This document shows positions 42,390 through 52,800 of a stretch of 64,000 nt of DNA, piece by piece. Each line of letters begins with the position of its first letter. The stretch's first letter is position 1. The notes beneath the pieces were generated by a model, which worked only from the letters and a program-made list of their open reading frames with translations, did not search any database and was not told the origin of the DNA. The position numbers and the translations under genes are program-made. The stretch is from Tranzscheliella williamsii. Lineage: Eukaryota > Basidiomycota > Ustilaginomycetes > Ustilaginales > Ustilaginaceae. The stretch spans positions 1 through 64,000 of the forward strand of contig JALBYF010000082.1 of NCBI GenBank assembly GCA_023212725.1. Direction: 5' to 3'.

Positions 42390-44891
42390 ATGTGGGCAGG
42401 TTCTTCGCCGGCGTGGAGGAAAAGGTCGGGTACAAGGTCAAAACCTCGGCTGGGCAACAACATCGACCATACTGCTCTGACCCCGTCCGCCACCCCTACG
42501 GCTGCAAGCTCTGACGCAGAAAATGGCGGCGAAAGCTTCGATCCGCTCTCCTCTGCTAGGTGGGCTGGTGTAAGGCGCCAACAAGAGCCGGCACTCGACG
42601 ATTCTCAGGCAGACGAACAAGACGCACCGTCAACCTACGACGATGGCATGTGGACCCCGCCGGCAGCGTCTGCAGCACCCGCCGCGACCCCGCCACCGGC
42701 CGATCCCCTGTCAAGCGCGTTCACCGCCACTCTTCCGCTGGCTGACAGCACACTTCCGCTAACTGATACCACGCCCACACCGGAGCCGACCTCCTCGCTT
42801 CTGTCTACGTCTTCGGATGAGTCTACGAGCAGTCCAACCACGATACCATCCTCCTCGTCCATGACACCGTTTTCCTCCTCGGCAACGAGTACCTCGGCCT
42901 CGCACACGTCTACCGCCACAAGCCTGCCTGAGCATGCCTCGAAAGGAGCAGGCGGATTCAAGATGGCCTATTTGACACCGCTCTTTGTCTTTATCGGTCT
43001 GATGCTGCTGCTCAGTGTAGGCGGCCGCATCTGGGGGCGTGTCCACCACGCGTCGCGCGTCGAGGCGGCACGCCGGGCCAAGTATGACAAGCAGATCGCA
43101 CGGCAGGCCAAGAAGCGCGAGCTGCAGCGCATCAAGACCATGTGGGGCTACGACCAGACGCCCGAGCTGCCTGCCGAGCTCGAGCCCGGCCAGCACGACA
43201 TCCACTATAAGGACCCTAGCGCCGTTTCTTCGACTGCGCGCAGCAAGCATACCACCGCCGTCGACGGCGACAGTTCGATCGGAAGCGACTCGGAAAGCGG
43301 GGGGGACGATGCCGAGCACTATCCGGGCACGTTGCGCATTCTCTCCCTCGCGATTCTGGGCGAAGGCTCCAAGCCGCCGCCGCCAGTCTCGCGCACCCGC
43401 ACCGGGACCAAGTACGAGACCACCCTGCAGAGCAACTCCCGGCTCGGCGTCTGGCTCCGCCGCTGGATCGGCAGGGATGAGCAGGACCACGACGACTACG
43501 AGACCAAGTACACCGCGGCGCCCGTCAGCACCGCGCGCCGCCTGCGCAACGCGCTCAGCCGCGACCGGCTGCGGACCGTGCGCAACGACAGCGACGAGAC
43601 GCTCAACGATCCCGACCGCGATGCCCATGACAAGGTCAACGACTTTCTCTCCCCCGCTACAACGCTCTCCGTGGGCTCAGCCGAGCTGGACAAGGAGAAG
43701 GACTTTGCCACTGTCCATCTCAACGCGGCGCCCTACCAATCCGAGTATACATCCACGCAGCCTCTGGCCAAGTATGCGGCCGGACACGCTGCACTGGGGT
43801 CCGGGAAGCCGCTGCCGGCGGCGCCGGAAATGTCGCCGTTCCGGGTGGGAATGCTCAACTTCGGCTTGCGATCGCGCTCAAAGACGTACGAGGTTGATTC
43901 TGCGGGTGCAGGCGGAGCAGGTGGGGAGGAGGAGTTGTTTGGCTCTCCGTCCAAGACGCGAGGAGGTGGGGGGAGGCCAGCTGGGTTGGGGCTTGGGATC
44001 AGCGGAGCGTGGCGGGCGGTGGCACGGATGGGGGATGGGTTTGCGGGCAAGCACGACCGGGTTGCGGACGAGGAGGAGGAGGGCTTTGTCGCGCGGCCGT
44101 ACAGCCCGCCTGCGGGGTACGACACGCCGACGAAGCGAAGCGACGCGGCGCGGGTGGATGCTGCTTACGAGAGTCCCTTCCGCAATGCTGTGGCGGGGCA
44201 GGCCAGCCCTGTGCGGCTGCAGCGGGCCGGGACGGTGCTGAACGTGCGCACCACGGGCGCGCAGCCGTGGAATGCGGACGCGCGCACGTCGCCGACGCCG
44301 GCACGCACCATCACTGCAGCGGCGTGGAACGAGGCGCTGCTCGCAAGCCCGCCCAACAGGCCGCCCGCCTTCCAGCGGCTGGCGCCACACACCCCCACGC
44401 TTGCGCCCCGCAAGAGCCTCCTCCTCCACCACTCCATCACCCACCCCACCGACGCCCCCTCCCCCCCCTTCACCGACTACAGCGACCTGGTCGCCTGCTA
44501 CTCGACGCCCTCCGACGCATACCCCTCCCCGGGTGCACGCCCGGTCCAGACCGCGCAGGACACAGAGACACCGCCGACCATCCGCCAAGTGGCGCCCGAG
44601 TCGGCACGCGCAAAGCTGCAGCGCGTCCGCACCGCCAAGTTCGCCCAGCCGGACACGGCGGCACCCGTCCAGACGCGGCGCATGCCCGCCTCGCTCCAGA
44701 TCGCCGCCCCCGATCCCACCCCACCCCGCCCCCTCGCCTTCGACCCCGCCGCCGCCTATCGCACCCCCCCCACCCGCTCCCCCGCAACCACCCACCGCAC
44801 CCACGCCCTTCAGACCGTCAACGACATCCTCTCCCGCAGCTACGCCTCCGCTTCCTCCAGCCCGCCCCCCTCCCCCCCCGGCCCCCGCTAG
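42390..44891 (+). CDS. single-pass membrane protein with Ser/Thr/Pro-rich ectodomain, 833 aa
   Basis: I do not recognise the family. From the ATG at 42390, residues 1-190 are polar, with a strongly Ser/Thr-rich part (about 95-185) that would be heavily O-glycosylated outside the cell. One clear membrane helix follows at about 192-213 (YLTPLFVFIGLMLLLSVGG). Next is a basic stop-transfer region with a helical KKREL-type segment, then a ~600-residue cytosolic part that is Pro/Ser/Ala-rich and mostly disordered. The shape recalls fungal wall-stress sensors of the Wsc/Mid2 type, but no WSC cysteines are present and no signal peptide is visible at this start, so either a 5' exon is missing or the helix acts as a signal anchor. 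The GC content rises sharply in the last third. Confidence 0.7.
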   Translation: MWAGSSPAWRKRSGTRSKPRLGNNIDHTALTPSATPTAASSDAENGGESFDPLSSARWAGVRRQQEPALDDSQADEQDAPSTYDDGMWTPPAASAAPAATPPPADPLSSAFTATLPLADSTLPLTDTTPTPEPTSSLLSTSSDESTSSPTTIPSSSSMTPFSSSATSTSASHTSTATSLPEHASKGAGGFKMAYLTPLFVFIGLMLLLSVGGRIWGRVHHASRVEAARRAKYDKQIARQAKKRELQRIKTMWGYDQTPELPAELEPGQHDIHYKDPSAVSSTARSKHTTAVDGDSSIGSDSESGGDDAEHYPGTLRILSLAILGEGSKPPPPVSRTRTGTKYETTLQSNSRLGVWLRRWIGRDEQDHDDYETKYTAAPVSTARRLRNALSRDRLRTVRNDSDETLNDPDRDAHDKVNDFLSPATTLSVGSAELDKEKDFATVHLNAAPYQSEYTSTQPLAKYAAGHAALGSGKPLPAAPEMSPFRVGMLNFGLRSRSKTYEVDSAGAGGAGGEEELFGSPSKTRGGGGRPAGLGLGISGAWRAVARMGDGFAGKHDRVADEEEEGFVARPYSPPAGYDTPTKRSDAARVDAAYESPFRNAVAGQASPVRLQRAGTVLNVRTTGAQPWNADARTSPTPARTITAAAWNEALLASPPNRPPAFQRLAPHTPTLAPRKSLLLHHSITHPTDAPSPPFTDYSDLVACYSTPSDAYPSPGARPVQTAQDTETPPTIRQVAPESARAKLQRVRTAKFAQPDTAAPVQTRRMPASLQIAAPDPTPPRPLAFDPAAAYRTPPTRSPATTHRTHALQTVNDILSRSYASASSSPPPSPPGPR

Positions 44892-45036
44892 CCCCCGCGC
44901 CCACATCCCGCTTCGCATTTCACTCTGGCACTTTCATGGCATTTCATTCCGTCGTCGTGCAGCCGTGCCCGTGTGGGCTAGTAACGTAATCATCAGGACG
45001 CCATGGCGGCGCCGCGGTCGTAAGGGGGGAGGCGGT

Positions 45037-48000
45037 TCAGGAATGGTGCTGGTCGAGTTGCTCGAGGAATTTGAGGTAGCTTTTCTTGAAGATGACGCCG
45101 TGGTAGAGGCCGCGCTCGTCGAGGACGACGAGATAGCGGACGCCGAGGCGGGTGAAGTACTGGTGGACGAGCTCGAGGGGCGAGTGGAGCTGGACGGTGA
45201 TGGGTGCCTTGTCGACGTACCGGCTGAGGTCGAGGGGGTCGAGGGAGGGGAAGAGCGCCGAGTCGCGGAGGGCGGCGTTGCCCTCGAGTGCGCGCACATA
45301 GGGGAGGTTGTGGAACGAGCACGCGGCGTCGGGCGCGGGCGCGGCGCCTGCCAGCGCGTGCTCCAGCTCGCTCGCGGCGACATAGCCCACCATCTGGTAG
45401 CGCCGCGGCGCCGCATCCAGCGACCCCATACTCGCCCCCAGCGCATCGGCGACGCGCGTGACAATGGGGAACCCTCCGTCCGTGTATCCCGAGCCGCGTG
45501 CAAGCCGCGCCAGCTTAGCCCGCAGCGTCGCCACCGTGTTGTTGGCCTCGAGCGAGATCACATCCACCTCGGTATCCGTCGCATCCGCCACGCTGGCGCC
45601 GTTCCAGATGTACTCGGCCTTGCTGTCCAGGTAGGGCAGCCCGGAAAAGTCGATGACCAGGTCGTAGATGCCCTTGTGCTCCAGCGCGTCGGCGATTGTC
45701 TTGGCCACCAGGATCGACATCATCACGGGCACCGTGTAGGTCAGCGTCCCCGTCAGCTCAAACATGATCACCGCCAACGACACGGTCGTCCGCGTCACCC
45801 CGGACAGCGCAGCGGCCGCCCCCACCATGGCGTAGACGCCTGGAACAATGCAGGCGCTGTCCGAGGCGGAGCACCAGCTGAAGAAGCCAAGCTCGGGATG
45901 CGTCCACTGGATGTACTGGACCAGCAGCCCGACAATGCGCCCGAAGCACGCGCCCACCGCCAGTGTCGGGATAAAGATGCCGGCGGGCAGCTTGATGCCA
46001 AACGTGATTATGGTCAGCGCCCCCTTGACGAGCATGGCCCATAGGATCGCTTCGATCAGAGGCGCGATCTGCGACGGCTGCGAGACGCAGAGGCCCTCGA
46101 GCGACTCGTGCTCGTGGCACTCGCTGAACAGGTCGGCAATCAGTTCCACCCCCCCCATCCGTGTATACCCATTCAGGAACGAGAAGAGGACAGAGACAAC
46201 GGTGATCATGACGACCTCCAGGATGGGGTGGCTCGCCATCCACGTCTTGGCGCGGATGTTTTTGGCCCAGAACATGTTGAGCTTGGTGAAGAAGGCGCCG
46301 TAGAGCCCGCCGAAGATGCCAATCAGCACGAAGAAGAGCATCTCGTAAAAGTGCCAGTCCTTGTCGTACGTCACCTGGAAAAGGACAATCTTGCCAGTGC
46401 CGAAGGGGTCGATGGCGCGCAGCGTCGCGGCGGCTACCATGGCGCAGAAGAACGAGCGGAACATGACCTTGCTCGGAAAGTAGTAGCTCACCTCTTCCAG
46501 CGAGAAGAGCACGCCGCCCACAGGCGCGCCAAAAGCGACGGCAACACCCGCGGCACACGCGCAAGAAAGCATCTCGCGCCTCTTGCCCTCGTTGTTCTCA
46601 TACTTGGGGAAAACTCGGCAGACAATGTTGCCGACGCACGAGGCAATGTGGACAAACGGACCTTCCTTGCCAAGCGAAAGACCCGAGGCGACCGAGAGCG
46701 TCAGGCCGACCGACTTGGTGAACAGCGTCCAAAAGCCGAGGTAGCCGTGGATGACAAAGCCGCTGAGGATGCACTTGACCTCCGAGATACCCGAGCCCGT
46801 GGCAAAGTAGAGGACCTTGCGGGGGGCCAGCGCCTTTTGCGCCCGATGCTCGTTAGCAATTCGACCCAGATTGGTGGACTGGACGAGGCTCGCGTCTTGG
46901 CGCGGCTCGCCGTGCTCGTGGCCTGCGGACGCCGAGTCAGCTGAAGGCTCTCCACGCTCATCGCCAAGCAGTGCTGTCGTCTCGTCTGGCTCAGCCGAAG
47001 ACGCGCCTTGCTGAGCCGGCTTGGAGGCACTGCCTTTATCAGGAACGGGGACGGTGCCCTTTTCGGTAATGTAGAGCTCGCTCGAAGTGAGGTAGATGGT
47101 GAGAATGCTCGCTATCGAAGCCCAGACGACAGCGACGATCACGTACATGGCATAGCCAGCGAACCAATTGGGCTTGCCGCGCGAGCTCAGCACTTGGCTC
47201 CACGTGTTCCAGCCGGGGCAGGACTCTGTCTCAGAGTCGACCGGGGTCATCGAGACAGCGTAGGAAACGTTGGCTACGCTGCTGACCATTCTGGACCAGG
47301 CTGGGCTGCCTGCGACAGGAGCCGCCCAGCCGGCAAGCATGCGGTTGCCAAAACCAGTGAGCAAGCCCTGGGTCGGGTCAGAAGATCCACGGCCGCCGGG
47401 GTCGCCAAGGAAACGAGTGGTGTAGGACCATGTTGACAAGCTGGTGGATGGATGATCCCAGTCGGGAGCATTGCCATAGGGACAGCAGAAGCGCTTGGCG
47501 AGCCTCCAGTCGCGTGCGCAGTAGCCATCCTTGAGGTCGAACAGGACCGCCTCTGACTTGACGATGCATCCGGCAATGAGCGCAGTGACGATGCCTGTAA
47601 TGGTCACGATCACCCAGCCCTGCAGCCGGTCCCAGCTGTTCAGAGCAAAACCACGGACGCCCTTGACCAGGCGGATTCTCCGCAGCCGTGAGCTTTCCTT
47701 GATGGCATCGTGGATCCAGTCGATGGTGGTATACGACTGATACCAGACTCGGATTCCGTTCCCGCTGGCGCCAGGCAGATTCATTTCATCCTCGAACTTG
47801 GCGTCGTCATAAGTTCGGTTTGGCCTGTTCTTTCTCCTGCTGACGCTAGGCGAAGCGTGGGCTGTAATGGTGTCGTAGAAGGAGCGGATCGGGCTGCGGG
47901 GCTCGCGCATCGAGCCGGTGGACGAGGAAGCGCCCTGACCACGGGTGAAGAAGCCGAAACGAGGAGACGAGGAAGGGTCGGAGACAGAGGGATCCTGATA

Positions 48001-48276
48001 GGGCTGGCCGAGATGCAGGCGCGGATGAAAGAGAGCAGACATGCGCTTCGAGTCTGACCGGGTCGACAGGGTGCGCTTTCCGAGGTTGGGCCGGGCGGTG
48101 CTGGGAGCAGAGGTATGCGTACGTGTACTTTCGTCGCCGTCACCGCGGCCTGCTGCTTCGGTGGAGATGGAGAGCCCGGGGTGTTCGGGGGTGATAGTAT
48201 CGGAAGATGGGTCAGCAGAGCGCTGTCGGTGTGTTGGGACTAGGTCGCCAGTACGGTGGCCGCTGTGCTGGCTCAT
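45037..48276 (-). CDS. CLC-family Cl-/H+ exchanger with CBS pair, 1079 aa
   Basis: A continuous minus-strand frame from ATG 48276 to TGA at 45037. CLC proteins move chloride in exchange for protons and acidify or balance charge in Golgi, endosome or vacuole. The N-terminal ~150 residues are disordered. The 18-helix membrane core follows, with the selectivity motifs GSGISEVK and GKEGPFVHIA. The gating glutamate is E538, and a proton glutamate is present at E645 (WHFYEML), which marks an exchanger rather than a simple channel. Two CBS domains occupy about residues 885-1079. It fits the ClC-3/4/5 and yeast Gef1 branch, although the N-terminus is longer. A Ser/Glu-rich insert (about 425-465) lies in a loop before GSGISEVK. 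Confidence 0.93.
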   Translation of the reverse strand: MSQHSGHRTGDLVPTHRQRSADPSSDTITPEHPGLSISTEAAGRGDGDESTRTHTSAPSTARPNLGKRTLSTRSDSKRMSALFHPRLHLGQPYQDPSVSDPSSSPRFGFFTRGQGASSSTGSMREPRSPIRSFYDTITAHASPSVSRRKNRPNRTYDDAKFEDEMNLPGASGNGIRVWYQSYTTIDWIHDAIKESSRLRRIRLVKGVRGFALNSWDRLQGWVIVTITGIVTALIAGCIVKSEAVLFDLKDGYCARDWRLAKRFCCPYGNAPDWDHPSTSLSTWSYTTRFLGDPGGRGSSDPTQGLLTGFGNRMLAGWAAPVAGSPAWSRMVSSVANVSYAVSMTPVDSETESCPGWNTWSQVLSSRGKPNWFAGYAMYVIVAVVWASIASILTIYLTSSELYITEKGTVPVPDKGSASKPAQQGASSAEPDETTALLGDERGEPSADSASAGHEHGEPRQDASLVQSTNLGRIANEHRAQKALAPRKVLYFATGSGISEVKCILSGFVIHGYLGFWTLFTKSVGLTLSVASGLSLGKEGPFVHIASCVGNIVCRVFPKYENNEGKRREMLSCACAAGVAVAFGAPVGGVLFSLEEVSYYFPSKVMFRSFFCAMVAAATLRAIDPFGTGKIVLFQVTYDKDWHFYEMLFFVLIGIFGGLYGAFFTKLNMFWAKNIRAKTWMASHPILEVVMITVVSVLFSFLNGYTRMGGVELIADLFSECHEHESLEGLCVSQPSQIAPLIEAILWAMLVKGALTIITFGIKLPAGIFIPTLAVGACFGRIVGLLVQYIQWTHPELGFFSWCSASDSACIVPGVYAMVGAAAALSGVTRTTVSLAVIMFELTGTLTYTVPVMMSILVAKTIADALEHKGIYDLVIDFSGLPYLDSKAEYIWNGASVADATDTEVDVISLEANNTVATLRAKLARLARGSGYTDGGFPIVTRVADALGASMGSLDAAPRRYQMVGYVAASELEHALAGAAPAPDAACSFHNLPYVRALEGNAALRDSALFPSLDPLDLSRYVDKAPITVQLHSPLELVHQYFTRLGVRYLVVLDERGLYHGVIFKKSYLKFLEQLDQHHS

Positions 48277-48981
48277 GGCTGCTCATACAAACCAGTTATC
48301 TAGACGGCGTGATGCACTCCAGAAGCCACTACTGCAGCGATCGCTGTCTGCTTGTTCCGCAGCCAGCGGTGGAAAGGGAGTGATGAGAAAGAAGAGCGAG
48401 AGAGGTAAGGTCCTCGCTGATGGTTGCCTTGACGCTTCTCTCGTTAAAACAGTAAATGCGGGGCGGCGTGGTCGGCGTGATGATTGAATTGCATCGGAGT
48501 CGAGCCCCTGCAGCTGTTTATCATTTTGTAGTCGCTCTATTATAGCACCGAGACCAACACCTGCACTCACAATATATGTATGACGTTAATCGTGAATGTA
48601 CTCGTATCATAGAAGCCAAAGGCGGGTTCGGTTTCGTACGAGAACTCGAGTCAGTGCGTTCGGCGAGACATGCTAACGGCGAAGAGAGATTCAGCAGATG
48701 GTATTTAGTTTGGCTATGGGTCCGATATAAGAGGATGGACCTGGTAAAATACAAGCAGGCGTGTTTATACAGGCGTCAGCTCGAGACAGAACGAACGCAG
48801 CAGCACCATGGATCTGCTGCACGCAACCGAGAGGCGAAGCAGCGTACTGAAGAGAGGCGTTGTTGATGTGGTGACGAGATGGAAGAGAGCGCGCTATGGC
48901 AGCGCAGAGCGAAATAAGACGGTGAAAGGCGGACGGGATCCTCGGACAGAAACAGTGGGAGGAGGTCGAGGTGAAGCAGTG
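48277..48981. other. intergenic between CLC and HSK3
   Basis: About 0.7 kb. It contains the CLC promoter and the HSK3 3' end, both on the minus strand. Short frames are not protein-like. Confidence 0.4.
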
Positions 48982-49315
48982 CTACTGCTGCCCTTGGAAC
49001 TCGTGCGCTTCGGCGGCGACCGTGGATTCCTCATCGACTCCATGCAACACGGCCATAAATCTGGGAAGGGAAGGAGAGGGAGGTATCTAGGATCAACATC
49101 TTTTCTACCTATCTGAGGCTCGTATGCGGGACTCACGTGGACGCTTGGGCGATGCCAAGTTTGCGCATGTAGAAGGCCTGCTCTGCGGCGACATTGAGAT
49201 GCTGCTTTGTGGTTTCCAACGACGTTGCTAGGGTGCTTAGCTTTGTGGCCAGCTGAGCATAGTGGCGTTCCTTGTTGGATAGCGAGCCGCTCGACGGCGC
49301 AGCCTGTGGCAACAT
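48982..49315 (-). CDS. HSK3: DASH complex subunit Hsk3, two exons, 85 aa
   Basis: Exon 1 is 49315-49137 and exon 2 is 49060-48982. The 76-bp intron (donor GTGAGT, acceptor cccag) joins them in phase 2, giving AQAST-FMAVLHGVDEE. Hsk3 is a small helical subunit of the DASH/Dam1 ring, which couples kinetochores to spindle microtubule plus ends. The family core is clear: KERHYAQLATKLSTLATSL, AAEQAFYMRKLG and the hydrophobic FMAVLHG helix supplied by exon 2. Length is in the family range (yeast 69 aa). The frame is open further upstream to an ATG at 49426 (MLVDGNG), but that extension lacks family resemblance, so 49315 (MLPQAAP) is preferred. Without splicing the conserved end would be lost. Confidence 0.85.
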
Positions 49316-49892
49316 CGTGCAGTGTGTCACTTGCTCTCTACTCTGCCAGCGCTTAGCTGATCTCGTTGATAGTGCTGAGTCAAGGTGAGGATGGGAAACG
49401 CTTGCTCCATTGCCATCTACCAGCATAGACTAGTAGTATGAGAGTCAGAGCGATGTTGTTATTATTGACCCGACAGCGTCTTGTCACCACCAAGTCCGAA
49501 ATGAGCATTACGACGCGTCTTTGCAGTAGTCCTGCGTGCATATATATTTCCAGACCAACACCTCTCCGGCCTTGCTAGTCATACCGTCACTTAGCTCTTC
49601 TAACCCAAGTGTAACTTTAAAGCTGATGTTTCGCAGCGATGTTCCGCAGCGATTTCAACTTTTTGCGTGAGCTTCGTCGCGTATTATTGTTGGTGATTTG
49701 GGTTGTGGTGGCCGACGCGATCGGGGTGGTTGGCTTCATTTCACGGTGATCACAGCCTATATGCGGTATCATCACTTTCGCTCGACTCAGCCATCTTTCT
49801 ACCATCACCTCCTTGGCAGCAGGTGATCACAAGACGCCGCAGTCAAGAGGCTGTGCATCGACTGCGCTGGAAAACAGCATCGCTTTGACGTT
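49316..49892. promoter_or_regulatory. divergent region HSK3/LRR gene
   Basis: About 0.58 kb between divergent starts, AT-richer than the surrounding genes. Nothing else recognised. Confidence 0.4.
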
Positions 49893-52800
49893 ATGGAGAC
49901 GGCAGTAACCTCTTCCCCAGATACCTCCACGACGGCTCCTCCCTCTGGCTCCTTCTCGGCCTCGTCTGCAAATCGAGCACCTATCGTCATCTCAGAGGCT
50001 TGGAAACAGCTCTTCCTCAGCTCGCCTTCTCGACTCTCTTCAGCAGGCACCGCGCGGGCACCACAGCCACCTCCGCACGCAGAAGACGACAACCATGACC
50101 ATGATGACGAGCTTGACTCGTCCGATGACGGCAATCTTACCGACCACAGCGACGAGCTCCACCCCGAGACAGGCTTCGATCCTTTTCTCACAGCTACAAG
50201 GAGAGCCCGTCAGCAGTCAGTATCCTCGACCAATCTTGGTGCCTCCGGTTCTCCCCTAGCTCCAACCCAGACCCATGCCCACATCACCGCCTCTTCCTCC
50301 GCATCCGAGTCGCCATCATCCCATGCATCCTCGCCTCAGTCATCCGCTCTCACTGGCCACGACCATGCTTCCCATTCCGAGGCTCACCAATGGTCGCTCG
50401 CCGCCCGGTTCTGGGCCAAGGTCGTAGACGATGCCATGTTTCAGGCCAAGCAAGGCGTCGTCGATCTGAGCGGCAAGCACCTCCACCATATTCTGCCCAC
50501 GGTCGCCGACCTTTCCCGCTTCGTCGCACTGCCTCCACCGAGATACGACCGCCAAGGCGAGTCTCAACAGCATTCTCATCATCAACAGCAGCATCCCTCC
50601 TCTCTCTTGCAGTCCAAGACTGGCGGTCTCGTTCGACACGAGTCCTACCTCGCCCCCTTCAGCGCCAGTCTTCAACACAATCCCGCCCCCTTGCCCAACA
50701 GGTCCTTCTCGCGCTCCCAATCCGCCTATCAGCCCAATACCCGTTCCTCTTCCTTTGTTCGCACCCATAGTGCTGCCAGCGCTCTCAGCTCAGCTTCTGC
50801 CGACTCTTACCGCGATCACAGGGACAGGCAAGCCACCATCAGCATGTTTTTAGGCTCCAATTCTCTCACCAAGCTACCCAGCGCCCTCTTCCAGCTCCAG
50901 AATCTTCGCGTTCTCTCTCTCCGGTCCAACAAGCTCAAGTTCCTGCCTCCCGCCATTGGCGACCTACAAAATCTCACCGAGCTGCACGTCCCTAACAATG
51001 AGCTGCAATATATGCCTGCCGAGCTCCTGCGGCTTAAGCTGCAGGTATTCACCTGGTTCCCTAACCCTTATCTCATCAAGCCCCCGAAAACCGGCCGCCT
51101 CACCGTACGGCCCCTCCTCTGCCACAAAGCGCGCCATGTCCGACAACGCCTTATACACCAGCTCACAGAGGCGGACGAGATCACACCGATCAAGGTCGAC
51201 TCGGACTCAGACGGCACAGTTCCGGAACCCATGCAACCTCCACCCCTGCTGCGGGAAAATGCTGCCGCTTCTTCACGGCAAAGGGTGATGGATCGGACAC
51301 GTTCCGAGTTGCAAGTCGAGGGATTCCTTGCCAGCGGCATCGATCAGCTCGGAATCGGAAGCAGCTTCGCTGCCATCAGTGAGCAAGATGGCGACGAGGA
51401 CATCATCGATGCAGACCGGTCGCAATCAACCGTGGGATCTGCCAACGCAACCGCAGCACCCGGCTCCTCACCAGCGGCTGCGGCGACGAACACCATCAGT
51501 GATCAAGATATCCAGCGCCAGAGAATTTTGGAGGCGGCCTTTGCTGCCGACGAGTCGTATGAAGCACCTTTCGATTCTACCATGACCACAGAAGAAGCCT
51601 CTGTCTTTTCCCGTGGCAAGGTGGCTGGGCGCTCACGCGTGCTGGGACCAAAGGAAGCATCTGGCCTGCCTAGTCTCCAAGAACTATGCATTCGAAAGCT
51701 GCTGAGCCCCCATATAGTTGAAGGTGAAGCGCATGCCTTCCCCTCTCCTTTCCTCTCTCCCATGATGCATAATGAGCTCGGAAAGCGCCGTCGCAATGGT
51801 AGCAAAGCCCTTTCACGCCTGAGCACGCCCAACTTCGGTCCTTCTAGTCAAGCACGTAACACCTCCTTTGGCTCCTTCGGCTCGCGAACCAAGAGCTGTA
51901 GCTCCAATGGCGGACCAGAAGACAGCAAGTTTGGCAAACGTATCCCGACGCTGCTAGAGGCATATGAGAACGGCACTCTGCAGAGCTTGGTAGGCGAGCT
52001 AGGCCGCGGGATTGTCCCGATGCTGGAAGCGGCACGTCGGAGTGCCACAAAAGACTGGGGAACCAGAGCACGAATGCCGCGCACCGTGTCGGCGCGGAAG
52101 AGCACCCTCTCTCGAGCTCAGTCAACGCCTGGCGTCAGTCCCGCAGCTTCGACAAATGCAGGCGGCGAAAAGGAAGCGGAGGAAGGCACTCATACCAGCA
52201 CCGCTACCAGTCACGAAGAAGACTTTGATCTTTTCGGGGGTGTGGAGGCGCCTGGATCGCTCGATCGCGGGGACGATGCATGCCTGAATCCTTGGTTCTC
52301 ACGCTGCCCGAACCCAAAGCACTGTGAAGCTACTTCTGGTGTTACAGGCAGAGGCCGTGGCGAACTGACACTGCATCGTAGCCGTCGTGGCTTTGGCTCT
52401 TCCACCAGCATCTCGAGTCTCGGCACCACTCTCGGTGGCAACAAGCAAGGCGCCTCCTCTGCCGAGCTGAAAAGGGACAGATCGGCTTCAGCATCCACAA
52501 GCTCCGACGGCGATGGACGGCTGTCACCCATCTCGCAATCGTCCTCGACTGGATTCACGGTGAGCGGGCACGAGGCTAACGCGGCCCTCGGAATTGACTC
52601 GCCTTCGCAAGTGAGGTTCATGCCGACCACTCGAAGCGTAGGAGGTGCATTGGCTCAGCGAGGGTCTTCCTTCTCGCGCTCTTCATCCAGCAGCTCGGCG
52701 CCCTTCGGCGAGTCTGCTCGGTCGATGATGCGACCCCACAGCACCCAATTTGTACGGGGCTTCTCCACCTCTTCGGCCCTCTCGGCATCCGGACTCCGTT

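Noticed and set aside
43039..44241. 400-codon alternative frame in the membrane-protein gene
   Set aside because: Arg/Thr/Ser-rich translation of a GC-rich frame shift; no domain.
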